From Streptomyces sp. CB02923 (GTDB lineage: Bacteria > Actinomycetota > Actinomycetes > Streptomycetales > Streptomycetaceae), in contig NZ_LWKZ01000023.1 in NCBI RefSeq assembly GCF_001905005.1, positions 434,001 through 498,000 of the forward strand: a DNA stretch of 64,000 bases. The letters run 5' to 3'. The translations under genes were made by a program, and so were the position numbers. Every line of letters begins with the position of its first letter. Positions within the stretch are counted from its first letter, which is position 1. The notes under the pieces were generated by a model. That model saw nothing but the letters and a program-made list of their open reading frames with translations. It did no database searches and was not told the DNA's origin. Positions 8,777 to 16,009 of the stretch are shown one piece after another.

Positions 8777-10049
8777 TCGTCGTCGGCCACGCCTGCGGAC
8801 ATGGGGTCCGGGACGTGCGCAAATGCCGGACCAGCAGGCCGACACCGCACACCTGGATCAGGAGCTGGGTGGCCAGCGCGATACGGAAGTCCGCAAGGCC
8901 CGGCGCGGCGTTCGGGGCGTGTGTGCTGTCGAGAGTGACGCCGATGAGCACCATGGCCAGCAAAGCAGCCGTATAGCCACCACTGTTGGCGATGCCCGAC
9001 GCCACGCCGACTCGGTGCGGCGCGCTACCGGACCGCGCGATGTCCAGGCCGAACACCGCCGCCGGATTCCCCAGACCGAGGACGGCCGCCAGCAGGAAAA
9101 GGACGGGGAGCGGCGCCTGCGTACCGGGCCACAGCAGTACGGCGCTCCAGGTCAGTGTGGTCGCGGCGGCGATGCCGAATACCAGGGGAATGCGCCACTG
9201 CGGGCGCCGTCCGGACAGCACGCCGAACAGGGGGCCGAGTGCCATGGTCACCATCAGCGGCACCGCCAATACGTAACTGGCGGTGGTCTCGGAAAGCCCT
9301 TGGCCCTGCGTCAGGAAAGGGAAGCCCCACAGCAGCACGAACACCTGGACCGGGAAGTGGACGGTGAACATCAGCCACAGACCCAGGCGGGTCGTGGGCT
9401 GCCGCCAGGCTCCGGCCAATTGCTTTCCGGGGCTGCTGCCTCCGGCCATGCCCCCCAGGGGCAGGAGACGAGTGCCGGGCGGCGTGTCACGGACGGCCTG
9501 CCACACGGCGACGGTCAGGCACGCGGTCACCAGCGCGACAGCGAAGAAGACGGGTTCCCACCCGAAGGCGCGGAGCGCGGCGGACAGCGGAGGAGCTGCC
9601 GCCAGACCGCCCGCGGTGCCCACCACGACGGTGACCTGGGCGAGCACGGCCGTACGGGCGACCGGGAACCACGCCGTGACCAGGCGCAGCACGCTGATCA
9701 TCACCAACGCGTCACCGCAGCCCAGCAGCGCGCGGCCCAGCAGCACGGCGGCGAAGCTCTCGCCGCCGGCCACCATCGCCTGCCCGGCCGCCATGACCAG
9801 CAGGCTCACGGTCAGCATCCGCCGCGGGCCGTAGCGGTCGACGAACAGGCCGACCGGGACCTGGGTGGCGGCGAACACGCCGAGCTGCACCGCGCTGAAC
9901 ACGGACAGCGCCGTGGCGTCGACCCCGAGGCGGTCCGCGGCCATCGGCCCGGCGACACCGAGACTGCCCCGGTGGAAGAGGGCGACGACATAGGTGAGCG
10001 ATCCGGCCGCCCACCCCACCCAGCCCCGAACGGGAAAAGACGGGCTCAA
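8682..10049 (-). CDS. MFS transporter
   Basis: Major facilitator superfamily protein of 455 residues with about 12 hydrophobic spans. The loop after the second helix reads VGLFVDRYGPRRMLT, the MFS signature with D, R, G and RR. The start is a TTG at 10049 that overlaps the stop of the upstream dioxygenase gene as TTGA, preceded by GGGACGGGAG. Close coupling suggests it exports or imports the substrate or product of that oxygenase. The final 35 or so residues are Arg/Pro-rich, unlike an MFS tail, and overlap the antisense DUF5995 gene, which suggests loss of the ancestral stop codon. Confidence 0.86.
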   Translation of the reverse strand: MSPSFPVRGWVGWAAGSLTYVVALFHRGSLGVAGPMAADRLGVDATALSVFSAVQLGVFAATQVPVGLFVDRYGPRRMLTVSLLVMAAGQAMVAGGESFAAVLLGRALLGCGDALVMISVLRLVTAWFPVARTAVLAQVTVVVGTAGGLAAAPPLSAALRAFGWEPVFFAVALVTACLTVAVWQAVRDTPPGTRLLPLGGMAGGSSPGKQLAGAWRQPTTRLGLWLMFTVHFPVQVFVLLWGFPFLTQGQGLSETTASYVLAVPLMVTMALGPLFGVLSGRRPQWRIPLVFGIAAATTLTWSAVLLWPGTQAPLPVLFLLAAVLGLGNPAAVFGLDIARSGSAPHRVGVASGIANSGGYTAALLAMVLIGVTLDSTHAPNAAPGLADFRIALATQLLIQVCGVGLLVRHLRTSRTPCPQAWPTTITPPKSRGRWPRDAPAVPARRVTQRRCRGRP

Positions 10050-10843
10050 CTCCCGTCCCAGGAAGGAACGCCCTGTGCGGTGAGAAGGGCCGCGTGGCCG
10101 TGGTCCATGGCCAGGCCGGACCCCTCGGAAAGGCCGACCTGACGTTTCTGCCTGGCCATGTTGGCCCGCGCGAAACGGGTGGTGCGCCGCCCGCTCCGGC
10201 CGAAGGTGACGAAAGCCGAAATCCGCTCGCGCAGCACTTCGAGCTCCGGTGAATCCGGATCGGGGACGACCGCTCCGGCGTGGGTGATCCGCACATCGAA
10301 CGCCACGAGGTCACCCGCCTTCATCAGCACCTCGGTGGGCCGTACCGGCTGCAGGTGCGGACGAAGATGCGAACCGGGATCCACGCGCAGGCAGTTGACG
10401 CTGGTGGATTCCTGGAGGTAGATGCCCACCTTCACGACGTCGGGGCGCCCTTGGAAGAGCGCTTCCGGGCTTTCCTCGAAATATCCGCAGAGCGGGTCGT
10501 CCAGGGATTCGCTGCCGCTGTCCTTGTGCCATCCCGGGGTGAATCCCTGATGGGCGTCACTGTGGCCGGTGAAGGTGATGTCCCGCGCGCCCAGGGCGGC
10601 CCGTGCGGTTTCGATGACCTGTGGGTGCGCGTAGAGCCAGGAAAGTCCCGGCACCAAGTGGGCGGCCGCGGGCTGCACCTTGGCCCCGTCCATGGCCACG
10701 CCCCGGCCTTCCCGGAAATGCGCGGTGATCAGTGTCCGGGCGGTGTGGATCTCGTCCGTGCCGAGCCGGTTCTCGGCGATGGCCCAGCCTTCCGAGGCCA
10801 CGCGGTCGGCTGTCTCCAAGGGGGAAACGCAAGTGGTGGTCAC
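10046..10843 (-). CDS. Phytanoyl-CoA dioxygenase (PhyH)-family oxygenase
   Basis: Predicted Fe(II)/2OG oxygenase of 265 residues. The metal ligands are visible as His and Asp in FTPGWHKDSGSE and the distal His in DVRITHAGAV; an Arg near GRSGRRTTRFA could bind 2OG. The GTG at 10843 has CGGGAG at good spacing and gives a compact family-length protein; the frame extends upstream to 10939 without a ribosome site. It is translationally coupled to the MFS gene. PhyH enzymes hydroxylate or halogenate small molecules including amino acids; nothing here fixes the substrate. It lies near a second 2OG oxygenase at 5884, but a gene-poor gap separates them. Confidence 0.83.
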   Translation of the reverse strand: MTTTCVSPLETADRVASEGWAIAENRLGTDEIHTARTLITAHFREGRGVAMDGAKVQPAAAHLVPGLSWLYAHPQVIETARAALGARDITFTGHSDAHQGFTPGWHKDSGSESLDDPLCGYFEESPEALFQGRPDVVKVGIYLQESTSVNCLRVDPGSHLRPHLQPVRPTEVLMKAGDLVAFDVRITHAGAVVPDPDSPELEVLRERISAFVTFGRSGRRTTRFARANMARQKRQVGLSEGSGLAMDHGHAALLTAQGVPSWDGS

Positions 10844-11120
10844 CAATGACTCCCGTGTCGAGATGGACGGGTGGTCGGGTTCCTCGCCGACGACGGTAGG
10901 AGACAGCCCTTGATGTACAAGGCAACGAAGATTGCACACCTCGTTAACAGGCGAAGGAGGTTCTGCAACGGCGCTGACCGGCCCTTTGCGGGCGGCCCGG
11001 CGGCTGTGGACTCCTGGCCGCCGCCGGGGCAGGATGCCGTTCGGACCTGCGGCAGGGGATGCCGACCGTTCCGGTCAAGTGCGCTGCCGGTGAAACGCTT
11101 TGGGCAAAGGGAGTTCTTTC

Positions 11121-11780
11121 GTGTCCACCTTCGTCGTATTCGACCTTGAATTCACCTCGTGGCCGGGAGCGCTGGAGCAGGATTGGTCGGAGCCCGGACA
11201 GCTCCGTGAAATCGTGCAGATCGGCGCCTTGCGGATGAGCGAGGACCATAACGTCGTCGAGGAGTACGAAGCGCTGATCCGGCCGGTGGCCAACCCGCGG
11301 CTGTCGGCGTACTTCACCGGCCTCACCGGCATCGACCAGGAGACGGTGGACCGCGAGGGGCGGGCACCCGCCGAAGCGCTCGGCGACTTCCTGCGGTTCT
11401 GCAAGGGACAGTCCGTGCTCTCCTACGGCAACGACATGGTCGTGCTCGGGGAGAACGTGGGGTGGGTGCGGGCGCGCGGGGAAGAGCTGAAGCACAGCTA
11501 CCTCGACGCCCACTTCTCCAACATCCGCCCCTGGCTGAACGCCGTCGCGCCCGTGACGGCGCCGGTCAACGTCGGGCGTCTGTGGCAGGTGCTCGGCCTG
11601 CCCAAACCCGCGGCCGGATCAGAGCATTCGGCGCTCTTCGACTGCTATTCCTTCGCCGCGGCCCTCGCCCACCTGCGGGACGCCGGGGCCACGCTGCCCG
11701 CGGGGGTGCCTGTAACGCCCGCTGAACCCGGCGGTCATGCCACTCCCACCACCGCCGGGTTGAACCGCTCCGCCACGTAG
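11121..11780 (+). CDS. DEDDh 3'-5' exonuclease-domain protein
   Basis: Protein of 219 residues resembling the ERI1/KapD-like branch of RNase T/DnaQ exonucleases. The acidic motifs are in place: FDLEFTSWPG (Asp and Glu of ExoI), SYGNDMVVLGEN (ExoII Asp) and SEHSALFDCYSFA (ExoIII His and Asp). The GTG at 11121 follows GGGAG by eight bases. It probably trims RNA or DNA 3' ends. The last 46 bases overlap the convergent chorismate-lyase-like gene; the C-terminal tail beyond about residue 195 is not conserved-looking. Confidence 0.82.
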   Translation: MSTFVVFDLEFTSWPGALEQDWSEPGQLREIVQIGALRMSEDHNVVEEYEALIRPVANPRLSAYFTGLTGIDQETVDREGRAPAEALGDFLRFCKGQSVLSYGNDMVVLGENVGWVRARGEELKHSYLDAHFSNIRPWLNAVAPVTAPVNVGRLWQVLGLPKPAAGSEHSALFDCYSFAAALAHLRDAGATLPAGVPVTPAEPGGHATPTTAGLNRSAT

Positions 11781-12265
11781 ACCGGATACCGGTCCGGGCT
11801 TCTGATCACGTACTCCTTGAAGGCACACCGGCCGAAGCACGGCGCTTCGGGCGTGTACGCGACACCGCACCGCAGCAACTCCCGGTGGAGCGCGCGGCGT
11901 TCCTCGCGCAACCGCACACCGAGGGGCGTCGGATCCGTCGGCGGCGGCAGCTGTCCCGTCGCGGCCACCGCGGAGACGACGCGGTTACGGCTGACCGGCC
12001 GGCCCGCCGGGTCGACCAGCTCGGACAGCCGCTCCAGGAGCCGGGGCAGGTGCTCGGCCGCGAGGGCCCGGCGGATCGCGGGCGGCACCACCGTGGTGTC
12101 CACCACCCGCTGCTCGACGACCCGCACCCGCAGCGGTACGTCGAGCAGCGCCTCCAGCATGACCGTCGTCGCGCCGTCCCCGGTCAGGAGGATGCGGGTG
12201 GAGGAGGGAAGCGTGGCCAGCCCGTACCCGGCGGCGGGGGACGCGTCAGTAGTAGAGGAGACCAC
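11735..12265 (-). CDS. Chorismate-lyase-like protein (DUF98 family)
   Basis: Protein of 176 residues with the layout of the DUF98 chorismate pyruvate-lyases, which split chorismate to 4-hydroxybenzoate and pyruvate. Supporting segments are RILLTGDGATTVMLEALL and PLRVRVVEQRV near the N-terminus, a central PLGVRLREERRALHRELLRCG helix, and a C-terminal YPVYVAERFNPAVV strand. The GTG start at 12265 lies 20 bases inside the upstream ligase gene, so the two are coupled. It contains a CFGRC pair not typical of the family. The call rests on pattern likeness by eye; a diverged member with another substrate is possible. Confidence 0.65.
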   Translation of the reverse strand: MVSSTTDASPAAGYGLATLPSSTRILLTGDGATTVMLEALLDVPLRVRVVEQRVVDTTVVPPAIRRALAAEHLPRLLERLSELVDPAGRPVSRNRVVSAVAATGQLPPPTDPTPLGVRLREERRALHRELLRCGVAYTPEAPCFGRCAFKEYVIRSPDRYPVYVAERFNPAVVGVA

Positions 12266-13556
12266 GGGACCAGTCCTCGTCCGGGCCGAACAGGCTGCGG
12301 GGCTTCAGTACGTCGCCCGGCGCGGACAGCACCTCGCCGGGCATCAGGGTGCCGGGCGGCACAGGCGTCACCTCGCAGTCCACGTCCAAGTGGTCCCGTA
12401 CGGCACGGGACAGCCCGGCGCAGGCGTCTGCCGCGTGCGCGTCCGCCACCTCCACCTCGGCGACGAGCCGCTGCGCCTCGGCCCGCGCCCGCCAGAACAG
12501 CACGCCGTACGCGGCGGGCAGGCGGAACACCAGCTCCTCCAGCTGGAGCTGGGAGACGCGTCGTCCGGCGACCGCGAACGCCTGCGTCGCGCGGCCCGCG
12601 AGCCGGATGACGGGCAGCCAGCTGCCGCAGGGACAGGGCTCGTGGCTCAGGTGGACGTGGTCCTCCAGGTTGTACCGGAGCAGCGGCATGGCCTCGCGGT
12701 ACAGCGGGGTGATGACGAGGTCACCGGTGCCGTCCGGAGCGAACTCCCCGGTGGCGGGGTCCAGGACCTCGGGTATGACACGGTCGGCGTAGAAGTGGCG
12801 GCGGCCGAAGCGGCAGGCGGAGGCGAGAGGGCCGACCTCGGTGGCGCCGTAGTCCTCGATCACGGACGCGCCCCACAGCTCGCCCAGCCGCTCGCGGCGC
12901 GCGTCGCTCAGCGGCTCGCCGCACACCAGGAGCGCGCGCAGCCGCGGGAAGTCGGTGCGGGGATCGAGCCCCGCCGCGCGGGCCGCGGCGGCCCAGATGA
13001 GCGGCTCGGTGGGATTGGACCAGGTGAGGGTGACACCGAGGTCGTGCAGCAGCCGGACGACGCGTGCGTACGGGGTGGCGAAGCTGCGGCTGTCGGCGGG
13101 CACCACGGTCGCGCCCCTCATCCGGGCGCCGTGGTGGCCGATGTGCCCGGCCAGCACCATGGCGTACGGGATGCGCACCAGCAGGGTGTCGGCGGCACCG
13201 ATACCGGCCGGCATCCGGTTGAAGCGCTCACCGATGTCCGCCCAGTCGTCCTCGGTGCAGAACGAGGACGTCGCCCGGCCCGAACTCCCGCTGGACTCGT
13301 GGTAGGTGGCGACCCGCTCCCTCGGCACCGCCAGCATCCCGAACGGGTAGGCGGCACGCAGGTCCTCCTTGGTGGTCACCGGCACGTCGGCGAGGCTGCC
13401 GGGCATCGTCCCGCCCTGCCGCAGGCGGAACCTGTCGCGGTAGAAAGGGGCGTTCGCGGCCTGGCGCAGGGCCGTGCCGATACGTTCCCGCTGGAGCGCG
13501 TGGAGCTCCGCGAAGCCGCTCCACCTGCGGGATGCGGCCGGTTGCGTCAAGGTCAT
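12246..13556 (-). CDS. Phenylacetate-CoA-ligase-like adenylate-forming enzyme
   Basis: ANL-superfamily ligase of 436 residues in the PaaK/CapK branch. The adenylate-binding loop is TYHESSGSSGRATSSF near residue 88. The acyl-adenylate motif is EDYGATEVGPLASAC, and LLRYNLEDHVHL plus CPCGSWLPVIRLAGR match the later PaaK motifs, including the paired Cys. It activates an aryl or alkyl acid as AMP ester and usually as CoA thioester. The ATG at 13556 overlaps the flavin-hydroxylase stop as ATGA. Sitting between a flavin aromatic hydroxylase and a chorismate-lyase-like gene, its likely substrate is 4-hydroxybenzoate or a hydroxylated derivative; this is inference from context. Confidence 0.84.
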   Translation of the reverse strand: MTLTQPAASRRWSGFAELHALQRERIGTALRQAANAPFYRDRFRLRQGGTMPGSLADVPVTTKEDLRAAYPFGMLAVPRERVATYHESSGSSGRATSSFCTEDDWADIGERFNRMPAGIGAADTLLVRIPYAMVLAGHIGHHGARMRGATVVPADSRSFATPYARVVRLLHDLGVTLTWSNPTEPLIWAAAARAAGLDPRTDFPRLRALLVCGEPLSDARRERLGELWGASVIEDYGATEVGPLASACRFGRRHFYADRVIPEVLDPATGEFAPDGTGDLVITPLYREAMPLLRYNLEDHVHLSHEPCPCGSWLPVIRLAGRATQAFAVAGRRVSQLQLEELVFRLPAAYGVLFWRARAEAQRLVAEVEVADAHAADACAGLSRAVRDHLDVDCEVTPVPPGTLMPGEVLSAPGDVLKPRSLFGPDEDWSRGLLYY

Positions 13557-14851
13557 GGTGCTGTCTGCCTCTCCTGTGGTCCTGAGTGGTGGCCGGCGGC
13601 CGTGGTGCCGCGGTCCTGGCGGTGGCGGGCGGGCCGCCCGCCGTCCAGCAGCGAGACCGGCATGAGCGAGCGGAGCGCGGCGATCCGGGAGCGCCGGAGT
13701 TCCTCGTCGGCCGCCTGGCGGCGGAGCGGAACGAGGGCCTCCGCGAGCCGCGCGGGGTCGCGGGAATCGAAGACGAGACGCTTCATCCCGGTCGCGATCG
13801 GTGAGAAGCGCGTGCGGAACGCTTCGCGGCTGAGGTGCGCGTAGCGGTCCAGCACGTCCTCGCCGCACTGCCCGCGGAGGACGGCGGCCAGCGCCTCGCC
13901 CAGCGGGAAGGCGTCGTGCAGTCCGGCCGTCAGGCCCATGCCGCCGGTCGGGTTGGTGACGTGGGCGGCGTCGCCCGCCAGCAGGACCCGGCCCGCGCGA
14001 AACCGTTCGGCGGTCCGCTGATGGGCGCGGTACGGGGCGAGCGCGACCACTTCGTAAGGCTGCGGCCCCGGGAGAATGCGCGCGAGACGGTCCGGCAGCC
14101 GTTGCGGCAGGGTTTCTTCCGGAAGGGACGCGTCCTCCGTCCAGGCCACCCGCCACAGGTTTCCGGAGTCGATACGCACGATGATCGCCCCGTCGTCCGG
14201 GTCGATGAGGAAATTCGCGTCGGCGTAACCGTGCGCCGCGAAGTCGTAGCGGATATCCGTGGCGACGAAGCGCTCCGGCCAGGTGAATCCCTCGAAACCC
14301 ACACCGAGGTATTTCCGCACCGCGCTGCGGGCGCCGTCCGCGCCGACGGCCCAGCGGGCCTCGACCCGCCCGCGGCCCCGCCGCTGCGTACAGTCCCCGT
14401 GCGTATAGTCGACGCGGACCCGACCGCCGTCCTGACGCACGCCGTCGACCGCACAGCCGAAGCGCACCTCGGCGCCCGGCAGGCGGAGCAGCTGTTCGTA
14501 GAGGATGCGGCTGAGCGCGTCCTGCCGCAGGATCAGGTTGTGGGCGGGGGCGGCGGCCGTACGGACGTCCGGCATCGGATGGCGGATGCGCTCGCCCGTG
14601 CGGTGCACCACGAAATCACGTCCGCGCAGTGGCGTGCCGTCGCGCACGATGGCGTCGAGCACCTGGAGCCGCGCGAAACCTTCCAGCGTGTGGCACTGGT
14701 GGACCAGTGCACGGGCGGACTCGGCAAGGCCCGGAGCGCGTTCCAGGACCGTCACGGAGACGCCCGCGACCGCCAGTCCCAGGGCGGTGGTGAGGCCGAC
14801 CGGCCCCGCTCCCACGACGCACACGTCCGGATGCCTCGGCCCGGATGACAT
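13553..14851 (-). CDS. FAD-dependent aromatic hydroxylase (class A flavoprotein monooxygenase)
   Basis: NAD(P)H- and O2-dependent monooxygenase of 432 residues. The Rossmann dinucleotide motif VCVVGAGPVGLTTALGLA begins near residue 10 and ends in LERAPG. The second FAD motif is VLLAGDAAHVTNPTGGMGL. The ATG at 14851 has AGAAGG upstream. It is first in a three-gene operon with the aryl-acid ligase and chorismate-lyase-like gene, all overlapping. By position it could hydroxylate 4-hydroxybenzoate or its activated form. It is not a close match to PobA, unlike the gene at 50523. Confidence 0.84.
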   Translation of the reverse strand: MSSGPRHPDVCVVGAGPVGLTTALGLAVAGVSVTVLERAPGLAESARALVHQCHTLEGFARLQVLDAIVRDGTPLRGRDFVVHRTGERIRHPMPDVRTAAAPAHNLILRQDALSRILYEQLLRLPGAEVRFGCAVDGVRQDGGRVRVDYTHGDCTQRRGRGRVEARWAVGADGARSAVRKYLGVGFEGFTWPERFVATDIRYDFAAHGYADANFLIDPDDGAIIVRIDSGNLWRVAWTEDASLPEETLPQRLPDRLARILPGPQPYEVVALAPYRAHQRTAERFRAGRVLLAGDAAHVTNPTGGMGLTAGLHDAFPLGEALAAVLRGQCGEDVLDRYAHLSREAFRTRFSPIATGMKRLVFDSRDPARLAEALVPLRRQAADEELRRSRIAALRSLMPVSLLDGGRPARHRQDRGTTAAGHHSGPQERQTAP

Positions 14852-15296
14852 GAGAATCCCTTCTTCCGTGCCGAGGCACGGGACCATCGGTGCGGACATG
14901 AATACGGCTGCCGCATACCCGGCGATACGCCGGCCCGGAAAACGCAGGGGAAGGCGGAATTCCACCCCTGGAGCGCACACGGCCCCGAAAGGACCGGAGT
15001 GCGGTCGGCCGGTCGACTTCAACTCCCCGTGACACGACGCGGCAGGAGTACCGGAAAGCACAAGAAACCTACGGTGCGTTCCGTGGGCATCCAAGGTTCC
15101 GTTTTGACGGTTGGACAGTGATGCGGAGGGAGAGAGCCGGCGGGTACCGGATTCTCCTGCCCCGGATTCTCCGGCTCCGGCCCTGAAGGGTCCACCGCTG
15201 TCCGGTGCGCGCCGCGCGTCTCGTAACCTGCTCTACCGGAAGTCGCACCTTCGCACCGGCACGCCGGTGGAGCAGCACGGTAACTGGGGGATCTGT
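14852..15296. other. Divergent intergenic region
   Basis: These 445 bases lie between the hydroxylase operon (leftward) and the LppU-like gene (rightward). No gene was recognised. It contains two near copies of CCGGATTCTCC around 15147-15172 and presumably both promoters. Confidence 0.45.
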
Positions 15297-15959
15297 ATGT
15301 CCGCGTACTCACCACCGCCCAACGGCAACGCGCCGAACGGCAACGTGCCCAACGGCCCGGCGCCCGGCGGCCCCACTCCGTACGGTCAGCCCGCCCCCGG
15401 CCCCTACAACCCGCCCCCGGCAGCTCCGTACCCCTACGGCCAGCAGCCGGGGCAGGCTCAGCAGCCGGTGTACGGGCAACAACCGGTGCACGGGCAACAA
15501 CCGGTGCACGGGCAGCAGCCGGTGTACGGGCAACAACCGGTCTACGGCCAGCAGCCGGTGCACGGCCAGCCCGGCTGGCAGGCGCCGGTGCCGCAGCCGG
15601 GCACACCGGTGTTCATACCGACCGGGCCCACCCGGCGCACGTGGCTGCGTCCGCTCATCGCCGTCGGCATCATCGCGGTCGTCGGAGGTGGGCTCTGGGG
15701 GCTGACCGCCCTGACCGACGACGGCAAGCCGTCGCCTCGGACCGCTAGCAAGGCCAGGGTCGGAGAGTGCCTGGAGAACCGCGGCACCCATGCCGACCCC
15801 GTGCTCTTCACCATCGGATGCGACGAGGCCAAGGCCGACTACAAGCTCCAGGTCGACCCCGGGCCGAACGGCAAGTGCCCGTCGGAACTCGACGAGTACA
15901 CCGAGCGGCGCCGCGAGGTCGGCTACGTCAAACTCTGCCTGTCCCCGCTCCGCCACTGA
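15297..15959 (+). CDS. LppU/SCO3897-like membrane-anchored protein with Gln-Pro-rich repeats
   Basis: Protein of 220 residues. The N-terminal 115 residues are Pro/Gly/Gln-rich and disordered, with about six tandem hexapeptides of the type YGQQPV or HGQQPV. One transmembrane helix follows (PLIAVGIIAVVGGGLWGLTAL). The extracellular C-terminal domain has VGECLENRGTHADP, FTIGCDEAKADYKLQ and KLCLSPL, matching the four-Cys LppU pattern. The ATG at 15297 follows GGGGGATCTGT; the frame is open further upstream but without a ribosome site. Family function is unknown. It converges with the SARP gene. Confidence 0.8.
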   Translation: MSAYSPPPNGNAPNGNVPNGPAPGGPTPYGQPAPGPYNPPPAAPYPYGQQPGQAQQPVYGQQPVHGQQPVHGQQPVYGQQPVYGQQPVHGQPGWQAPVPQPGTPVFIPTGPTRRTWLRPLIAVGIIAVVGGGLWGLTALTDDGKPSPRTASKARVGECLENRGTHADPVLFTIGCDEAKADYKLQVDPGPNGKCPSELDEYTERRREVGYVKLCLSPLRH

Positions 15960-16009
15960 GACCGGAGCGCTCCCTCCCGGCTCGGGCCCGTACCCCGCGT
16001 CGCGCGCTC

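Noticed and set aside
12246..14156. A 636-residue frame that would fuse extra N-terminal sequence to the PaaK-like ligase
   Set aside because: The upstream part is out-of-phase antisense of nothing and overlaps the flavin hydroxylase on the same strand. The ATGA overlap at 13553-13556 fixes the true start.
15470..15580. Regular repeats resembling a short CRISPR-like array
   Set aside because: The repeats are 18-bp coding units (YGQQPV/HGQQPV) within the LppU-like protein, without unique spacers.
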